A stretch of DNA of 64,000 bases from Planctomycetaceae bacterium (GCA_024638965.1 JAHEJI010000002.1:16152-80151); one strand, 5' to 3'; positions 51,517-61,597 are shown, counted from the stretch's first letter. Numbers and translations: made by a program. Notes: generated from the sequence alone by a model not told the origin.

Positions 51517-54500
51517 CTATTTCTTGTCACCGCCTTTTTTGAACAAGCTGTTCAAACCATCCCTCAATTCGTTTTCCAGTTTTTCGCCGACCTGTTTTTG
51601 TAGCTTATTGTTAATTGACTCTTGGGCTTTGTTAACTTCTTTATTAAGCTGATCGTTGATCACACGTTGAGCACCTCCCAGTTTATCATCGACCACTTTG
51701 TTGATCGCGCTACCGGCGGCCTGTCGGATGAGCTGTTGCGACAACTGCTGAATCGCTCGGCGGTCGAGTCGAGGAGCGGTCACTGTGCCGGAAACCGGGA
51801 TTGATATAGATTGTCCTCTGAGCCCGGCTAACCAAGGCTCGCCAGCGATCCAACTGTCGACAATTGGAATCTCAGCGACCAAGCTGATCGTTTGGTCCAT
51901 CCCCACGCTTCCCTTGGTGCGGATTTGAATTTCTTTGTGATTGATTGTCAGCCCGTCGTGATAAACACGCCTGTTTTGAATGGCGACTGGAATATCCTGC
52001 TGGCCCATTTGCAGCCATGAGGAATTGGCTTTTGGTGATTGCGTCGATCCCGGTTTCAGAAGCAACTTTAGTTGGTTGGCGGTAGCAAGCAACTGTTCAG
52101 CAAGCGGGCCCGCACCAATGGTCACCTCGGACAAACGGACCAAGCCCCGCGCCTCAACGTTCAACGGGTCCATTAGCGGCATGTGCACGCCACTCGTCGA
52201 AACCGAAAACTTGCCGTGGGCACTGGTCGCGTCGGCGGCCAATGGTGCAATGAACTTCAACCAATTTCGACATGTTTCGGGGGTAAGCTCAATTTGATCG
52301 GCGATGACCCCCTGCCCTACGACCAGCCACGGTGATTCGGATCGCAGGTCAAGCCGCGGGGATAATTGCAGCTTTCCGCCGCCGACGGAAATCGGATGCA
52401 CATTCAGATCAACGAAGGATTGGTTAAGGTTAATTGCCAGCCGATTTCTTCCCAGCGGTAATTTTAGCACCTCAGCCTTCTCCCAGCCGATCGCAGTTTG
52501 AATTTGAAGTTGCGGTGAAATCCAGGCAGCGTTTTGAGTCCCTTCGGGTGCAAAGATCGGGCCCTTCATCACAAACGGTCTCGCAACGCCGCCGGTGAAC
52601 TTAACTCGCTTACCGGTATAGGCGTCCAGCAATGAATTCACCAACTGCCAGTTCGGATTCCAGCTGCCACTCAGGTCCGTAATCATTGCACCGGTTAGTT
52701 GATGGATGGTTCCCTGAGTCGACATTTGCAGACTCGATGAATTGACCTTCAAATTCTTAAATGCAACCGAATCGTAATCCGCACCCAATACAAGGTTGGA
52801 GTTGATATTGACTTTCGGTTCCCGCCACAGTTCTTTCCATTCAGTTTTCTGACTAACCAGATTCGATGGTGTCCTGGATCGACCGGCAACCGCGACTTTT
52901 TGTCCAGCAACCAAATCCGTGATTAGGGCTTCGACCTTACCGCCAATTTGTTTCGTGTTGGAATTGAACGCAACTGATCCCTTTGCATTGCCGTACCAAT
53001 AAATGTCAGTGGGTTTCGTCGACAAACCATACCATTCCGCCACACGATTTACGTCCCCGTGAAAAAACACCGTCCCGTCCAAGGCAACGTTTTCCGCAAC
53101 ACGAATCTTGAATTCTTGCCCGTTGACGGAAATTGACTTGCCGGTGGCTGAGAAGTTTTTGAATACGAGTTGGCCGTTGGTCAGGTCGTAAGTCAGATTG
53201 GTTTTGCCATCGACTTTGGGTTCCTTAACCGTCATACCGTAGCCGTCAAAGCCGAATGGCTGCACTTCAAATTGCATTCGATTCATTCGCAGAGAGTTGG
53301 CGTCAAGCATGGCCACACAACTGAGTTCAAGTTGCCCGGAACCATTAATATTGCCAATATCGACGAAGTTCTTTGCGTGACCCAGCCAGCCAGCCAGCTC
53401 ACCCGTCATTTGGCAATTGAGCTTCCAGCTCTCGGCATTCCAAAAGTCCGCAACGGGTTCGCTGAGCGCGGCGATTAACTGCTCGGTTCCGACTTGAACA
53501 TCAAATCTGGCACGCTTGACTTGTAATTTTTCGCCGGAGTTACCGATTCCCTGTAGCTGTATGTCCTGCATCTGGACAGATATTCGCTGCGGATTCCACT
53601 GGGGTAACTGCGGCCAGTTAATGATGGGGTTGGTTACATCGAAACGGCCACTGAGTTGGATCGATCGGTCAATTGGAGCTGTCGAGCCAACTTTGGTAGA
53701 GCCATCATCCAAAAACTCCCAGCCAAGACTGCCCGTTAGCTTTCCAGACATCTGCAGACCGCCCAGATCGGCGAATTGCCCGACGCGATCGACGAGTTTC
53801 GCAAGGTCACCTCCAACATCAAATCTTCCCTTCCCCAGCGATCCTTCACCCCCAATCGTCAGGAAGTCTGAAATCACACGGACATCTTCGAACGCGAGTT
53901 GGCCGTTGGATTGATTCACCGTTCCAACAAGCCTCAGAGGCTTTTGCCAGACAATATCCTGATTGCCACGTCGAGCCCGGATGTTGGCCGAATCGACATT
54001 CAGGACAATCCGACGAGGCTGCGATTCGTCTTGCTGAGTACTCGACGCGTGAAAGCTGATGACTCCTGAATTGATGTTCAGGTCGTCATAGAGCTGAAGC
54101 GTATTGGGAATCATGCCGGCAACTCGAGCGATATCGATTTTGCCCGACATCGAGAATGGCGTGTTGAGCAGTTCTCCGCCGGCGACCAGATTGTTCAACT
54201 GATTTGCATCAAAGACTCCATTTGCCTTGATGTTGCCAAAGTCGCAGACCAATTCAAACTGATCGGCGCTGATCTGTTGTGGCGACAAATTGACTTGGCC
54301 ACGAGCGGTCAGTGTCTCCGTGTACAACTTGTCTTGGCCGATGAATTCCGGTGCGGCGATGCCCGCCCCTATTACTTCGAGTCGATTCACGTTGATCGCA
54401 ACTTGAGTCGAGTTCGCATCGTAAGCCAACTGCAGCTCACTGGTCATGTGGCCGATCGTGGTGGTTGGTCCAACAAATCTCTGAAAGATGGGCGCTACCA

Positions 54501-55260
54501 ATGCGAGTGGCAGGTTGTGTGAAGAAAGAGCCAGCTGGGCGGAGCTAAAAGTCAACGTCTCAGCCCCATTGTCCACTTGAGCCGAGTAAGCGAGTCCGCC
54601 GATCGGATCTCCATCCATTAAGAAACGACATTCACCATCGATCGCAAGCGGGATTTCGTCCATTGACGTCCGGGCCACAACGTTAAATGAGTCGATGGTC
54701 CACGATTCGTTCGCAGTCGTTGAAACAACATTTGCGACACCGTCGACGCATTTGACCGAGAGAGTCGGAAGTTTCGTTGTGTCTGAATCATCATCAGCTT
54801 GTGTCGGCAACAATTTGACGATCGCGTCTTCGATGTTACTTCCGTTGGCGTGAAGAACAACGTTGATCAGGGGTTTGGAAATTTCAATTTCACCGTAATC
54901 ATCGCCGGTTAGGAACTTGAACAGGGGCTTGCTGGACTTGATGCTGGCGATGGAAATGATGGGGGCGGCGTCCTGGTGAAACAGTTTGACTCCTTCGATC
55001 TTGATCGGCGAGAACCAGCCAAGTGACACTTTGTCGATCGTGACTTTGCCATCAAAGTCGCCGAGTGCATAATCAACTGCGGTTTGCCGCAACGAGGTCG
55101 ACCCGACGATCGTCGGCAGAAAGAACACGAACAAAACCAACGCCAAAAGTGCCCACGGCCAGATCCTTCGCTTCTTGCGAGCAGGTTTCCGGCGGGTTGA
55201 GTTCTCATTTTCCAGATCAAAAGGATCGGTGGGGACTTCTCTGTTCTTACGTCGTGACAT
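51517..55260 (-). CDS. Giant AsmA-like protein
   Basis: A 1247-residue protein with a basic N-terminal cytoplasmic tail, one transmembrane helix at about 34-56, and then a long beta-rich extracytoplasmic region. Repeated strand patterns such as VTIDKVSLGWFSPIKIEGVKLF (near 72) and a C-terminal amphipathic repeat (QLNKEVNKAQESINNKLQKQ) are typical of AsmA/TamB-like proteins. Such proteins bridge the two membranes and move phospholipids. Length is high but within the range of such proteins. It stands alone. Confidence 0.85.
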   Translation of the reverse strand: MSRRKNREVPTDPFDLENENSTRRKPARKKRRIWPWALLALVLFVFFLPTIVGSTSLRQTAVDYALGDFDGKVTIDKVSLGWFSPIKIEGVKLFHQDAAPIISIASIKSSKPLFKFLTGDDYGEIEISKPLINVVLHANGSNIEDAIVKLLPTQADDDSDTTKLPTLSVKCVDGVANVVSTTANESWTIDSFNVVARTSMDEIPLAIDGECRFLMDGDPIGGLAYSAQVDNGAETLTFSSAQLALSSHNLPLALVAPIFQRFVGPTTTIGHMTSELQLAYDANSTQVAINVNRLEVIGAGIAAPEFIGQDKLYTETLTARGQVNLSPQQISADQFELVCDFGNIKANGVFDANQLNNLVAGGELLNTPFSMSGKIDIARVAGMIPNTLQLYDDLNINSGVISFHASSTQQDESQPRRIVLNVDSANIRARRGNQDIVWQKPLRLVGTVNQSNGQLAFEDVRVISDFLTIGGEGSLGKGRFDVGGDLAKLVDRVGQFADLGGLQMSGKLTGSLGWEFLDDGSTKVGSTAPIDRSIQLSGRFDVTNPIINWPQLPQWNPQRISVQMQDIQLQGIGNSGEKLQVKRARFDVQVGTEQLIAALSEPVADFWNAESWKLNCQMTGELAGWLGHAKNFVDIGNINGSGQLELSCVAMLDANSLRMNRMQFEVQPFGFDGYGMTVKEPKVDGKTNLTYDLTNGQLVFKNFSATGKSISVNGQEFKIRVAENVALDGTVFFHGDVNRVAEWYGLSTKPTDIYWYGNAKGSVAFNSNTKQIGGKVEALITDLVAGQKVAVAGRSRTPSNLVSQKTEWKELWREPKVNINSNLVLGADYDSVAFKNLKVNSSSLQMSTQGTIHQLTGAMITDLSGSWNPNWQLVNSLLDAYTGKRVKFTGGVARPFVMKGPIFAPEGTQNAAWISPQLQIQTAIGWEKAEVLKLPLGRNRLAINLNQSFVDLNVHPISVGGGKLQLSPRLDLRSESPWLVVGQGVIADQIELTPETCRNWLKFIAPLAADATSAHGKFSVSTSGVHMPLMDPLNVEARGLVRLSEVTIGAGPLAEQLLATANQLKLLLKPGSTQSPKANSSWLQMGQQDIPVAIQNRRVYHDGLTINHKEIQIRTKGSVGMDQTISLVAEIPIVDSWIAGEPWLAGLRGQSISIPVSGTVTAPRLDRRAIQQLSQQLIRQAAGSAINKVVDDKLGGAQRVINDQLNKEVNKAQESINNKLQKQVGEKLENELRDGLNSLFKKGGDKK

Positions 55261-55591
55261 GAACTTATTCCTGATGGCAGGTCGACTTTGAGATGGGAGT
55301 CGAGGGGTGAAACCCGAGAATGGGCGTCGGATTTTAGAAGGATTTGGTCGGGTAACAAAGACGAATCGGGTTCGATTCGCTAGCAGGTTTGTGAGGAGGC
55401 CCCTTATTGGCCTTTCATCACGCGCACGACAACAAAAGGCGAGTTTGTCGCGCTCGGATCAACGGTGCGGCACCATTTATTTACATATTGTTCTAAGAGA
55501 TTCACTCTGTGAAGCTTGAGAATATTTGTTGTAATAATTTAGAAATCCGTATTCCGATATCCGAGTCTTCGCTAACAACCGTGGACATCTC

Positions 55592-56617
55592 ATGAAATCT
55601 CCCGCCGAACTCAAGGCCGAAAAGAACAAGTCCCGCCCCTCCCGCAAGGCCAAGGGCTGCTGGACCAAGCTGGCCCTGATTACGATTCCCACCCTGCTTT
55701 TGTTTGGAACTCTTGAGGGCGCCGCCCGCTTCTACGCCTGGAAAAACTACGGCTCTGCAACCCGCGGCATGAACTGGAAGTTCGAATACGAACCCTATCT
55801 CGTCACCACCACCAACGATAAACTTCACCAAAGCTACCCCGAGAAAGGCGACGCTTTTCGCGTCGTCGTTCTCGGCGGCTCCACCGCCAGCCTTATCCCG
55901 GACGAGAGCCTCGCCGAGGCTCTCGAACCCGTAGTCGGTCGCGAGATTGAAGTCATCAACCTCGCCCAGGGCGGATGGATCCTCAACCAGACGCGGATCG
56001 CTTTCCTGCTCCACGGCATGTCACTCAAGCCCGACCTGCTGATCACGCTCGATGGTGCCAATGATCTCGTCACGGCCTCCAAGACTCTCCGTCCCGGCAT
56101 CACCTATGCCAACGACTTCGTCCAGCTCGGCGTCGATCACCCCATCCTCAACGGCGCCTTCGGCGTACTGCGCCACTCCCAGTTCATCAACAGCCTGAAC
56201 AAGCTACGGGAGCGCGACGTGGAAAAACAGGCTCACGCAGATGAAGCACTCCTGGCGGACACCGTCGATCACTCACTCGAGGCGCTTGTTTCCCTCGCCG
56301 CGATGACCAAGGGCCTCGACATCCCGTATGCTATGGTGCTTCAGCCTTACGTCACCCTCCGCGACAATACCCCGCCGGAGGAAGAATCCATCACCCACAC
56401 CCAGGCCTATCGCGCCGACTATATGACCCGCGGTTACCGAGTCCTCCAAAAACGCCTCCAAAACGAGTCCTTCCCGGGAAACGTATTCGTGATTGACGCG
56501 ACGCGCGCCTTCGACCAGGTTGATGGCCAGTGCTTCTTCGACGAAGTCCATCTGTCCAAAGGCGGCAACACGGCGCTCTGCCGTTACATCGCCCAGTCCC
56601 TCATCGGGCGCTTATAA
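55592..56617 (+). CDS. SGNH-type hydrolase with atypical codon use
   Basis: A 341-residue protein with one N-terminal membrane helix (LALITIPTLLLFGTLEGAARF). The SGNH blocks are VLGGSTAS near 92, a TLDGANDLV block near 150, and the final DEVHLS-KGGN near 318. Codons end in C or G much more often than in the flanking genes (AAG, CTC, GCC, ACC, CGC), as would be expected after lateral transfer. It is followed immediately by the methyltransferase remnant, which suggests insertion into an older gene. The substrate is unknown. Confidence 0.85.
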   Translation: MKSPAELKAEKNKSRPSRKAKGCWTKLALITIPTLLLFGTLEGAARFYAWKNYGSATRGMNWKFEYEPYLVTTTNDKLHQSYPEKGDAFRVVVLGGSTASLIPDESLAEALEPVVGREIEVINLAQGGWILNQTRIAFLLHGMSLKPDLLITLDGANDLVTASKTLRPGITYANDFVQLGVDHPILNGAFGVLRHSQFINSLNKLRERDVEKQAHADEALLADTVDHSLEALVSLAAMTKGLDIPYAMVLQPYVTLRDNTPPEEESITHTQAYRADYMTRGYRVLQKRLQNESFPGNVFVIDATRAFDQVDGQCFFDEVHLSKGGNTALCRYIAQSLIGRL

Positions 56618-56679
56618 GCTGCGAACAGCATCTTGATTGGGCGGCCTGGCTTGCCCCGGTCGGAGCGTTTCGTTCAATA

Positions 56680-56890
56680 ATTCAAAGTGTAACTAATCCC
56701 ATTGGCCGAATGTACTACTGCTGCTCTACGACGATCTACACGCCAGCGTCGATCAGTCAGGAAGTCCGGCTTGCCCTCGGATCGCAGGCTGGAGAAAAGC
56801 GTCTTCGCGAGGTCGTAACGGAAGGTGGCGTCACCCGTTTTCGACGTGCAGCAGAGACCCTTCAACTTTGTTCTCGAATCGCGGCCTTGA
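56680..56890 (+). pseudogene. Remnant of a SAM-dependent methyltransferase C-terminus
   Basis: On the + strand the frame reads NPIGRMYYC, then TPASISQEVRLALGSQAGEK and RLREVVTEGGVTRFRRAAET, typical of the last part of class I methyltransferases from related bacteria. After AAET the expected ending PFNFVLESRP and a TGA stop appear in the next frame. The fragment therefore lacks the whole catalytic N-terminal part and also has a frameshift. It lies between the SGNH gene and the CheR-type gene. The opposite-strand open frame here is taken as spurious. Confidence 0.75.
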
Positions 56891-56895
56891 CGGCT

Positions 56896-57714
56896 TTAGA
56901 TTTGCTTCTGGTAAATACCCAAGTGAGGGTGGCAAGGTCGAAGATTAACCGGTTCAATCGGGAGCCGTTCTTGCTTCCCTGTGACGAGGATGCCACCCGA
57001 TTCCAGCTTCGTGACAATCCGACGGAGCATGTCTTGCTGCAATTCGTTATCGAAATAGGTGAACACCAGGTGCCGACAGAGGACGAGGTGAAACCGGCCT
57101 TCAGGATTTGCGAGCCGAATATCCTGGCAGATGAAGTCGACACCATCGCGGAAGTCAGGTTTCACGCAAAACTGTTCGTCCGCTTTTGTGAAAGCCTCCG
57201 CCAGCCAGTTCTTGGGAATCTCCTTCAGGCTGCTGGACGAGTAACAACCGCGCCGCGCTCGATCCAGCATGTTGGGATCGCTGTCGGTGGCGATGATGGC
57301 CAGCCTCATATCTGGGAACCGGGAACTAAAGCAGCGGTTCCACATGATGTTCAACGTGTAAGCTTCTTCTCCCGATGCACAGCCGGCGCTCCAACACCGC
57401 AAGGTGTGGTCGCCGCTTGCATGTGCCGTTGCTGCTAACGTTGGCAAGATCTCCTCTCGCAGATAGTCAAACACACCTCGGTCACGGTAGAATCGTGAAA
57501 TCGAAATCCGACAGAAGCTGTCCAACACCGACCATTCTTCGCGATGCTCTTCGAGAAAATCGCGGTAGGATTCAACGTCGGGCACCCCCAGCTCGCGCAA
57601 CCTGCGGTCAACGCGCTTGCAGACCTGTTTGCGGACCCTGCGGAAACCCGGCCAGCGCAACCTCAGTCGCGGCAACGCCCACTGCAGAAAGTCCACGCAA
57701 TCGGAATCCTTCAT
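56896..57714 (-). CDS. CheR-type methyltransferase
   Basis: A 272-residue product from the ATG at 57714 (MKDSDCVDFL). An N-terminal helical domain with CKRVDRRLRELG precedes the SAM-binding loop SAGCASGEEAYTL, then DSDPNMLDRAR and ICQDIRLANPEGRFHLVLCRHLVFTY as in CheR. CheR enzymes methylate chemoreceptor glutamates. No chemotaxis genes are near, and the protein may act on something else. A longer start at 57774 is possible. It overlaps nothing except the edge of the methyltransferase remnant. Confidence 0.88.
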   Translation of the reverse strand: MKDSDCVDFLQWALPRLRLRWPGFRRVRKQVCKRVDRRLRELGVPDVESYRDFLEEHREEWSVLDSFCRISISRFYRDRGVFDYLREEILPTLAATAHASGDHTLRCWSAGCASGEEAYTLNIMWNRCFSSRFPDMRLAIIATDSDPNMLDRARRGCYSSSSLKEIPKNWLAEAFTKADEQFCVKPDFRDGVDFICQDIRLANPEGRFHLVLCRHLVFTYFDNELQQDMLRRIVTKLESGGILVTGKQERLPIEPVNLRPCHPHLGIYQKQI

Positions 57715-57832
57715 AAAAATCGGGTGCGCAAATCGCGCGTTGAATTTGATGTCGCCAACGACCAAGCAGTCCATGCTCGGTCATTCAATAAAGATTAACA
57801 CAACTGAGAATTACCGAATCCTCGCCGAACCG

Positions 57833-59371
57833 CTAAAAATAGAACTGACAGCGAAACCAGTATAAATCGTTGCTGTTACTGACTTGCCCCGTTGTTTCGT
57901 TGACCAATACGGGCGAAGAGTAAGCCGCGTGTTGCCAGTCGAAAATGAGTTTCGTGTAGCGGTTCAAATACCAGTTGAACCCGATATCGGTCATCGAGAC
58001 TTCGTTTGTCCAATCCGCCGGATCGGCGAGATCGCCGTCGAAGACTTCATTACCGAGATAAAAATAACTGTACCGAATGAACGGTTCCACAGCTCCCCGC
58101 TGCGAGAATCCGCATCGAGGATCAAACGGTCGTAAGGGTTGGACGACCTCTCGACCGCTGACCTGCTCCCCCGTCAGGAAGGAAGCCAGAGTGACGTTAA
58201 AACCGTTCGCCACGACATCGACAACTTCGTCTGCTGGATTCAAGAATTCAAACTGTGAGGCGTTCCATTCGGTTTCCAATGAGACGGGACCCGAGTACAA
58301 AGCCGCGTGAATCGCGCCGAGCACTCGATCTCCGCTTTGCACGACGTCGGGATTGAAATCCAGGAAAACCGCCGATGCGGCGATCGACGCTTCATCGTTT
58401 TCGGAAGCCTGGATGGATGTCTTCAATGGCAGTAGTTCTTCGGGTCGTTTCGCTTTGCCGATGACCAGCGAACCGCCAAAATTAAAATTTTCCATTAAAC
58501 CGCCGCGATGTTTCACAACGAAGGGTCGGAAATTAAGGTAGCCGGCGGCATCTGTGGTCGTCGAATTGTCGGCCAGTCCTGAAAGTCGACCGTCGTAGGC
58601 ACCGACGGAATATTGCCAGCGCCGCTGAGTGTCTTTTCCAAAGACTTGTACGCCAGCCGCGCGTGCCAATCCAAAGTTCAGAGGAAACAGTGGACGCTCG
58701 GGAGCAATAAAATATTGTTCAAGATGGTCATACCAGGTGTAACCGTACGGAATCAAACTCCGCCCAAAGCGGATTTGAAAGCCCTCGCAAAACCGAATAT
58801 CTAGATTGGCATCGAGCAGATCGAAGGCACCCTCGACGCTTCGTTGAAGAGAAACTTCGTAGCGAAAAGGTTCAGTAAGCTTGCCTTCGAAATAAATCCT
58901 CATTCGCGGAATATAGACGCCGTCGATCGCTGCTGGATCCTGGTCACTCGGCGAAAATGCTTTGTAATCAACTTGATTCAGAATGTGAAACGTAAGTTCA
59001 AACTCCTCGTCTTCACTAACCAGAGAAAAGCCTTCGCCAAACTTCACCTCAAGTTTACGGGATTCATCCGGTTCCAGGCATTCTTCAAATTCATACGAGC
59101 TTTCAGATGGTTCGCCCGCATCATTTCGATTGTCTTGGCCCACTTCTCGTTGATCGTTCTCGCCCTGTTCTCCATTGGCAGTCGCTGAACCTGCTTGCCC
59201 GTCATCTTGAGCTCGAGCTGTGTAAACAGGCAATGAATAGTCGTTGGAACGCGTTTGGGCATTTGCTACGTTGCTCCACGAAAGGAGGGGTGACAATCCC
59301 AAGCTAGCTATTACGATGAGCAACCATCTCGCAGTTGAGCCATCTAAATGCAACACCCCATTCACCTTCAA
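57833..59371 (-). CDS. Outer-membrane porin (OprP/phosphate-porin-like)
   Basis: A 512-residue protein with a signal peptide ending VANAQT, an acidic linker (about 58-100), then a beta-barrel rich in aromatic residues. Segments such as IRFGRSLIPYGYTWYDHLEQYF near 205 and a C-terminal FRCQFYF ending in F are typical of porins of the OprP/OprO family. It would let anions or other small solutes through the outer membrane. It stands alone. Confidence 0.86.
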   Translation of the reverse strand: MKVNGVLHLDGSTARWLLIVIASLGLSPLLSWSNVANAQTRSNDYSLPVYTARAQDDGQAGSATANGEQGENDQREVGQDNRNDAGEPSESSYEFEECLEPDESRKLEVKFGEGFSLVSEDEEFELTFHILNQVDYKAFSPSDQDPAAIDGVYIPRMRIYFEGKLTEPFRYEVSLQRSVEGAFDLLDANLDIRFCEGFQIRFGRSLIPYGYTWYDHLEQYFIAPERPLFPLNFGLARAAGVQVFGKDTQRRWQYSVGAYDGRLSGLADNSTTTDAAGYLNFRPFVVKHRGGLMENFNFGGSLVIGKAKRPEELLPLKTSIQASENDEASIAASAVFLDFNPDVVQSGDRVLGAIHAALYSGPVSLETEWNASQFEFLNPADEVVDVVANGFNVTLASFLTGEQVSGREVVQPLRPFDPRCGFSQRGAVEPFIRYSYFYLGNEVFDGDLADPADWTNEVSMTDIGFNWYLNRYTKLIFDWQHAAYSSPVLVNETTGQVSNSNDLYWFRCQFYF

Positions 59372-59515
59372 TCAAGGACCCGAATATTCTGATTCAACAC
59401 ATCCAGATTTGATAGTCATCGTCAAAATAGGGGAAGGCAATCCATACAATCTTCAGATTTTATCCAATCGTTACAATTTACCAGGCTCCATGTTGTGGGT
59501 TGGTCCCAAGTTGTA

Positions 59516-59531
59516 GGTTGGTCTCCCAACC
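59516..59531. repeat. Small perfect hairpin GGTTGG/CCAACC
   Basis: Six-base arms around TCTC. It lies in the 470-base porin-to-gdhA gap, which also holds the tandem repeat at 59718-59834 and otherwise nothing recognisable. Confidence 0.45.
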
Positions 59532-59717
59532 ACCCATCGGGTCGATCGAAGGCCATTGTTTCGTGGTAAGCGGGAGACCTCCGTTCGCTTAAGTGGATTG
59601 GAACAAGCCCAACGGAAGCGTCTCACCCCGCAGCCTGGCTTGACTGGAACGGGCTCGTTAATTGATGGCACAACAAGAACAAATGAGCGCTGACCTTAAC
59701 GAGTTGCTGGAGTGGAC

Positions 59718-59834
59718 GACGCAGTCGCCTGCGGCTTGCCGTTAAACGAAAACGATTATCGACGCAGTCGCGGCTTGCCGTTGAACGAAAACTGTTATCG
59801 ACGCAGTCGCCTTCGGCTTGCCTTTAAACGCAAG
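59718..59834. repeat. Tandem repeat of three GACGCAGTCG units
   Basis: Three units (59718-59760, 59761-59799, 59800-59834) start with GACGCAGTCG, continue with CGGCTTGCC and then a GTTAAACG-like word, with ATTATCGACG linking them. The units differ by small indels. The CGCCTGCGGC and GTTAAACG words are those of the palindrome at 230-293. Confidence 0.8.
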
Positions 59835-59844
59835 AATGGTTGAA

Positions 59845-60234
59845 TTAAACAATCCGTTCCGCCTTGAGCATCTTTCGCGCTGTATCGAGCACGTCGGACG
59901 GATCGACAAAATGCACCACTTCGGGACACGTTTTAAATTTTTTGTGAGCGCAGTGGTGAAGTTCGCGGGGTACGATCACCAGGAACTGGATTTGATACGT
60001 CTGGCAAACATGAAACATATCCTCGGCCTGCGTTTCATCACCTTCCGGAGCGTAGATCTTGTGAAGGTAACCCATCAGGACGTCGACTTTCGTGTCCTCG
60101 TTGAGCAGGCGGACGAAATGCCCGTGGTTATCAACCCCATTTGAAATGGGGATCGTGTCGTACCCGTCACAGATGAGGCTTGTCAGCACTGCTGAATCGG
60201 TGCCTTCGAAATAGCCCACGCGTTTGCGGTTCAT
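59845..60234 (-). CDS. Uncharacterised protein (129 aa) beside gdhA
   Basis: A 129-residue protein from the ATG at 60234 (MNRKRVGYFEG). It has alternating strand/helix blocks (DVLMGYLHKIY, FLVIVPRELHH, VVHFVDPSDVLDTARKML) that suggest a receiver- or Rossmann-like fold without the phospho-acceptor pattern. It starts 14 bases after the gdhA stop codon and is probably its operon partner. The function is unknown; a role in nitrogen metabolism is only an inference from position. Confidence 0.72.
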   Translation of the reverse strand: MNRKRVGYFEGTDSAVLTSLICDGYDTIPISNGVDNHGHFVRLLNEDTKVDVLMGYLHKIYAPEGDETQAEDMFHVCQTYQIQFLVIVPRELHHCAHKKFKTCPEVVHFVDPSDVLDTARKMLKAERIV

Positions 60235-60247
60235 TGTCTTCTCCTTG

Positions 60248-61597
60248 TCACACGACGCCTTGGTCCAACATCGCTCGGGCCACTTTAAGAAAGCCTGCGA
60301 TATTGGCCCCATTGACATAGTTTCCGGGGCAGCCGTACGCTTCGGCAGTCTCGAGGCAGTTGCGGTGAATGTTGACCATGATGTTCAATAGTTGATGGTC
60401 GACTTCTTCGCGGGTCCAAGTAGCGTGGCCAGCGTTTTGGGACATTTCCAAACCACTGGTGGCTACGCCCCCCGCGTTGGCGGCCTTGCCGGGGCCGTAC
60501 AGGATGCCAACTTGGGTGAAATGCTTGGCGCCGTCCGGCACGGTCGGCATGTTTGCACCCTCGCACACGACGTACACGCCGTTGGCGGTCAGGCGTTTGG
60601 CATCCTGCAGGTCGATTTCGTTCTCTGATGCGCTGGGAAAAGCGCATTGTGCACCCTCGACTGCCCACGGACGTTGGCCCTTATAGTAGTCGCAACCAAA
60701 ATGTTCCGCATATTCCCAGATGCGACCACGTTGCACGTTTTTGAGCTGCTTGACCCATTCGACCTTGTCCGGCCCGATTCCATCTTTGTCGTAGATGAAG
60801 CCATCAGAATCCGACAACGTAACCACACGACCCCCGAGCCGGTTAATGTTTTCAATGGTGTACTGCGCCACGTTACCCGACCCGGAAACGAGGCAGGTTT
60901 TACCGCGGATGCTATCGCCCCGCGTTTTTAACATCTCGTCGGCGAAGTAGACCGCTCCGTAACCCGTCGCCTCCGGTCGGATGAGACTACCGCCCCAGTC
61001 CAGTCCCTTGCCAGTCAAGATTCCGGAGAATTCGTTGGCGATCCTTTTGTATTGGCCAAATAGGAATCCTATTTCGCGGCCACCCACGCCGATATCGCCG
61101 GCGGGAACGTCGGTGCGGTCTCCGATGTGGCGGAACAGTTCTGTCATGAACGACTGGCAAAATCGCATGACTTCCATATCACTTTTGCCCTTGGGATCGA
61201 AGTCCGACCCGCCCTTGCCGCTGCCCAAAGGCAATGTGGTGAGCGCGTTCTTAAATGTCTGTTCAAAGGCCAGGAACTTCAAGATGCCGAGCTTTACGGT
61301 CGGGTGGAAGCGCAGCCCACCCTTGTAAGGACCGATGGCGCTGTTCATCTCGATACGGAATCCACGATTGACTTGCACCTGTCCGTGGTCGTCCACCCAG
61401 GGAACACGGAAGATGATGACCCGCTCGGGTTCCACGAATCGCTGGAAAATTCTGGCGTTGCGCAGCGCGGGATGTGCATCGAGGATCGGGACAACGGACT
61501 CGACGACCTCGTGAACGGCCTGGTGGAAGACTGGTTCGTGCGGGTTTTTTGCGATAACCCCTACCATGAATTCGTCGACTGTCATAACGATCTGCAT
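60248..61597 (-). CDS. gdhA: Glutamate dehydrogenase (hexameric, NADP-type)
   Basis: Reversibly aminates 2-oxoglutarate to glutamate. The 449-residue product from the ATG at 61597 (MQIVMTVDEF) has the substrate motif GPYKGGLRFHP with its lysines near 85-100. PLGSGKGGSDFDPKGKSD holds the catalytic lysine, and LVSGSGNVAQYTIE the dinucleotide fold. Length and motifs fit the hexameric anabolic GdhA. The 129-residue gene follows after 14 bases. Product of the hydroxyproline cluster (2-oxoglutarate) is its substrate, though no regulatory link is visible. Confidence 0.95.
   Translation of the reverse strand: MQIVMTVDEFMVGVIAKNPHEPVFHQAVHEVVESVVPILDAHPALRNARIFQRFVEPERVIIFRVPWVDDHGQVQVNRGFRIEMNSAIGPYKGGLRFHPTVKLGILKFLAFEQTFKNALTTLPLGSGKGGSDFDPKGKSDMEVMRFCQSFMTELFRHIGDRTDVPAGDIGVGGREIGFLFGQYKRIANEFSGILTGKGLDWGGSLIRPEATGYGAVYFADEMLKTRGDSIRGKTCLVSGSGNVAQYTIENINRLGGRVVTLSDSDGFIYDKDGIGPDKVEWVKQLKNVQRGRIWEYAEHFGCDYYKGQRPWAVEGAQCAFPSASENEIDLQDAKRLTANGVYVVCEGANMPTVPDGAKHFTQVGILYGPGKAANAGGVATSGLEMSQNAGHATWTREEVDHQLLNIMVNIHRNCLETAEAYGCPGNYVNGANIAGFLKVARAMLDQGVV

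Noticed and set aside
55365..55385. CGAATCGGGTTCGATTCG, like a tRNA T arm
   Set aside because: It is a short palindrome; no other tRNA arm is present.
56674..56865. Minus-strand 63-codon frame between the SGNH and CheR-type genes
   Set aside because: The plus strand shows clear methyltransferase similarity over the same bases, so the minus frame is its shadow.
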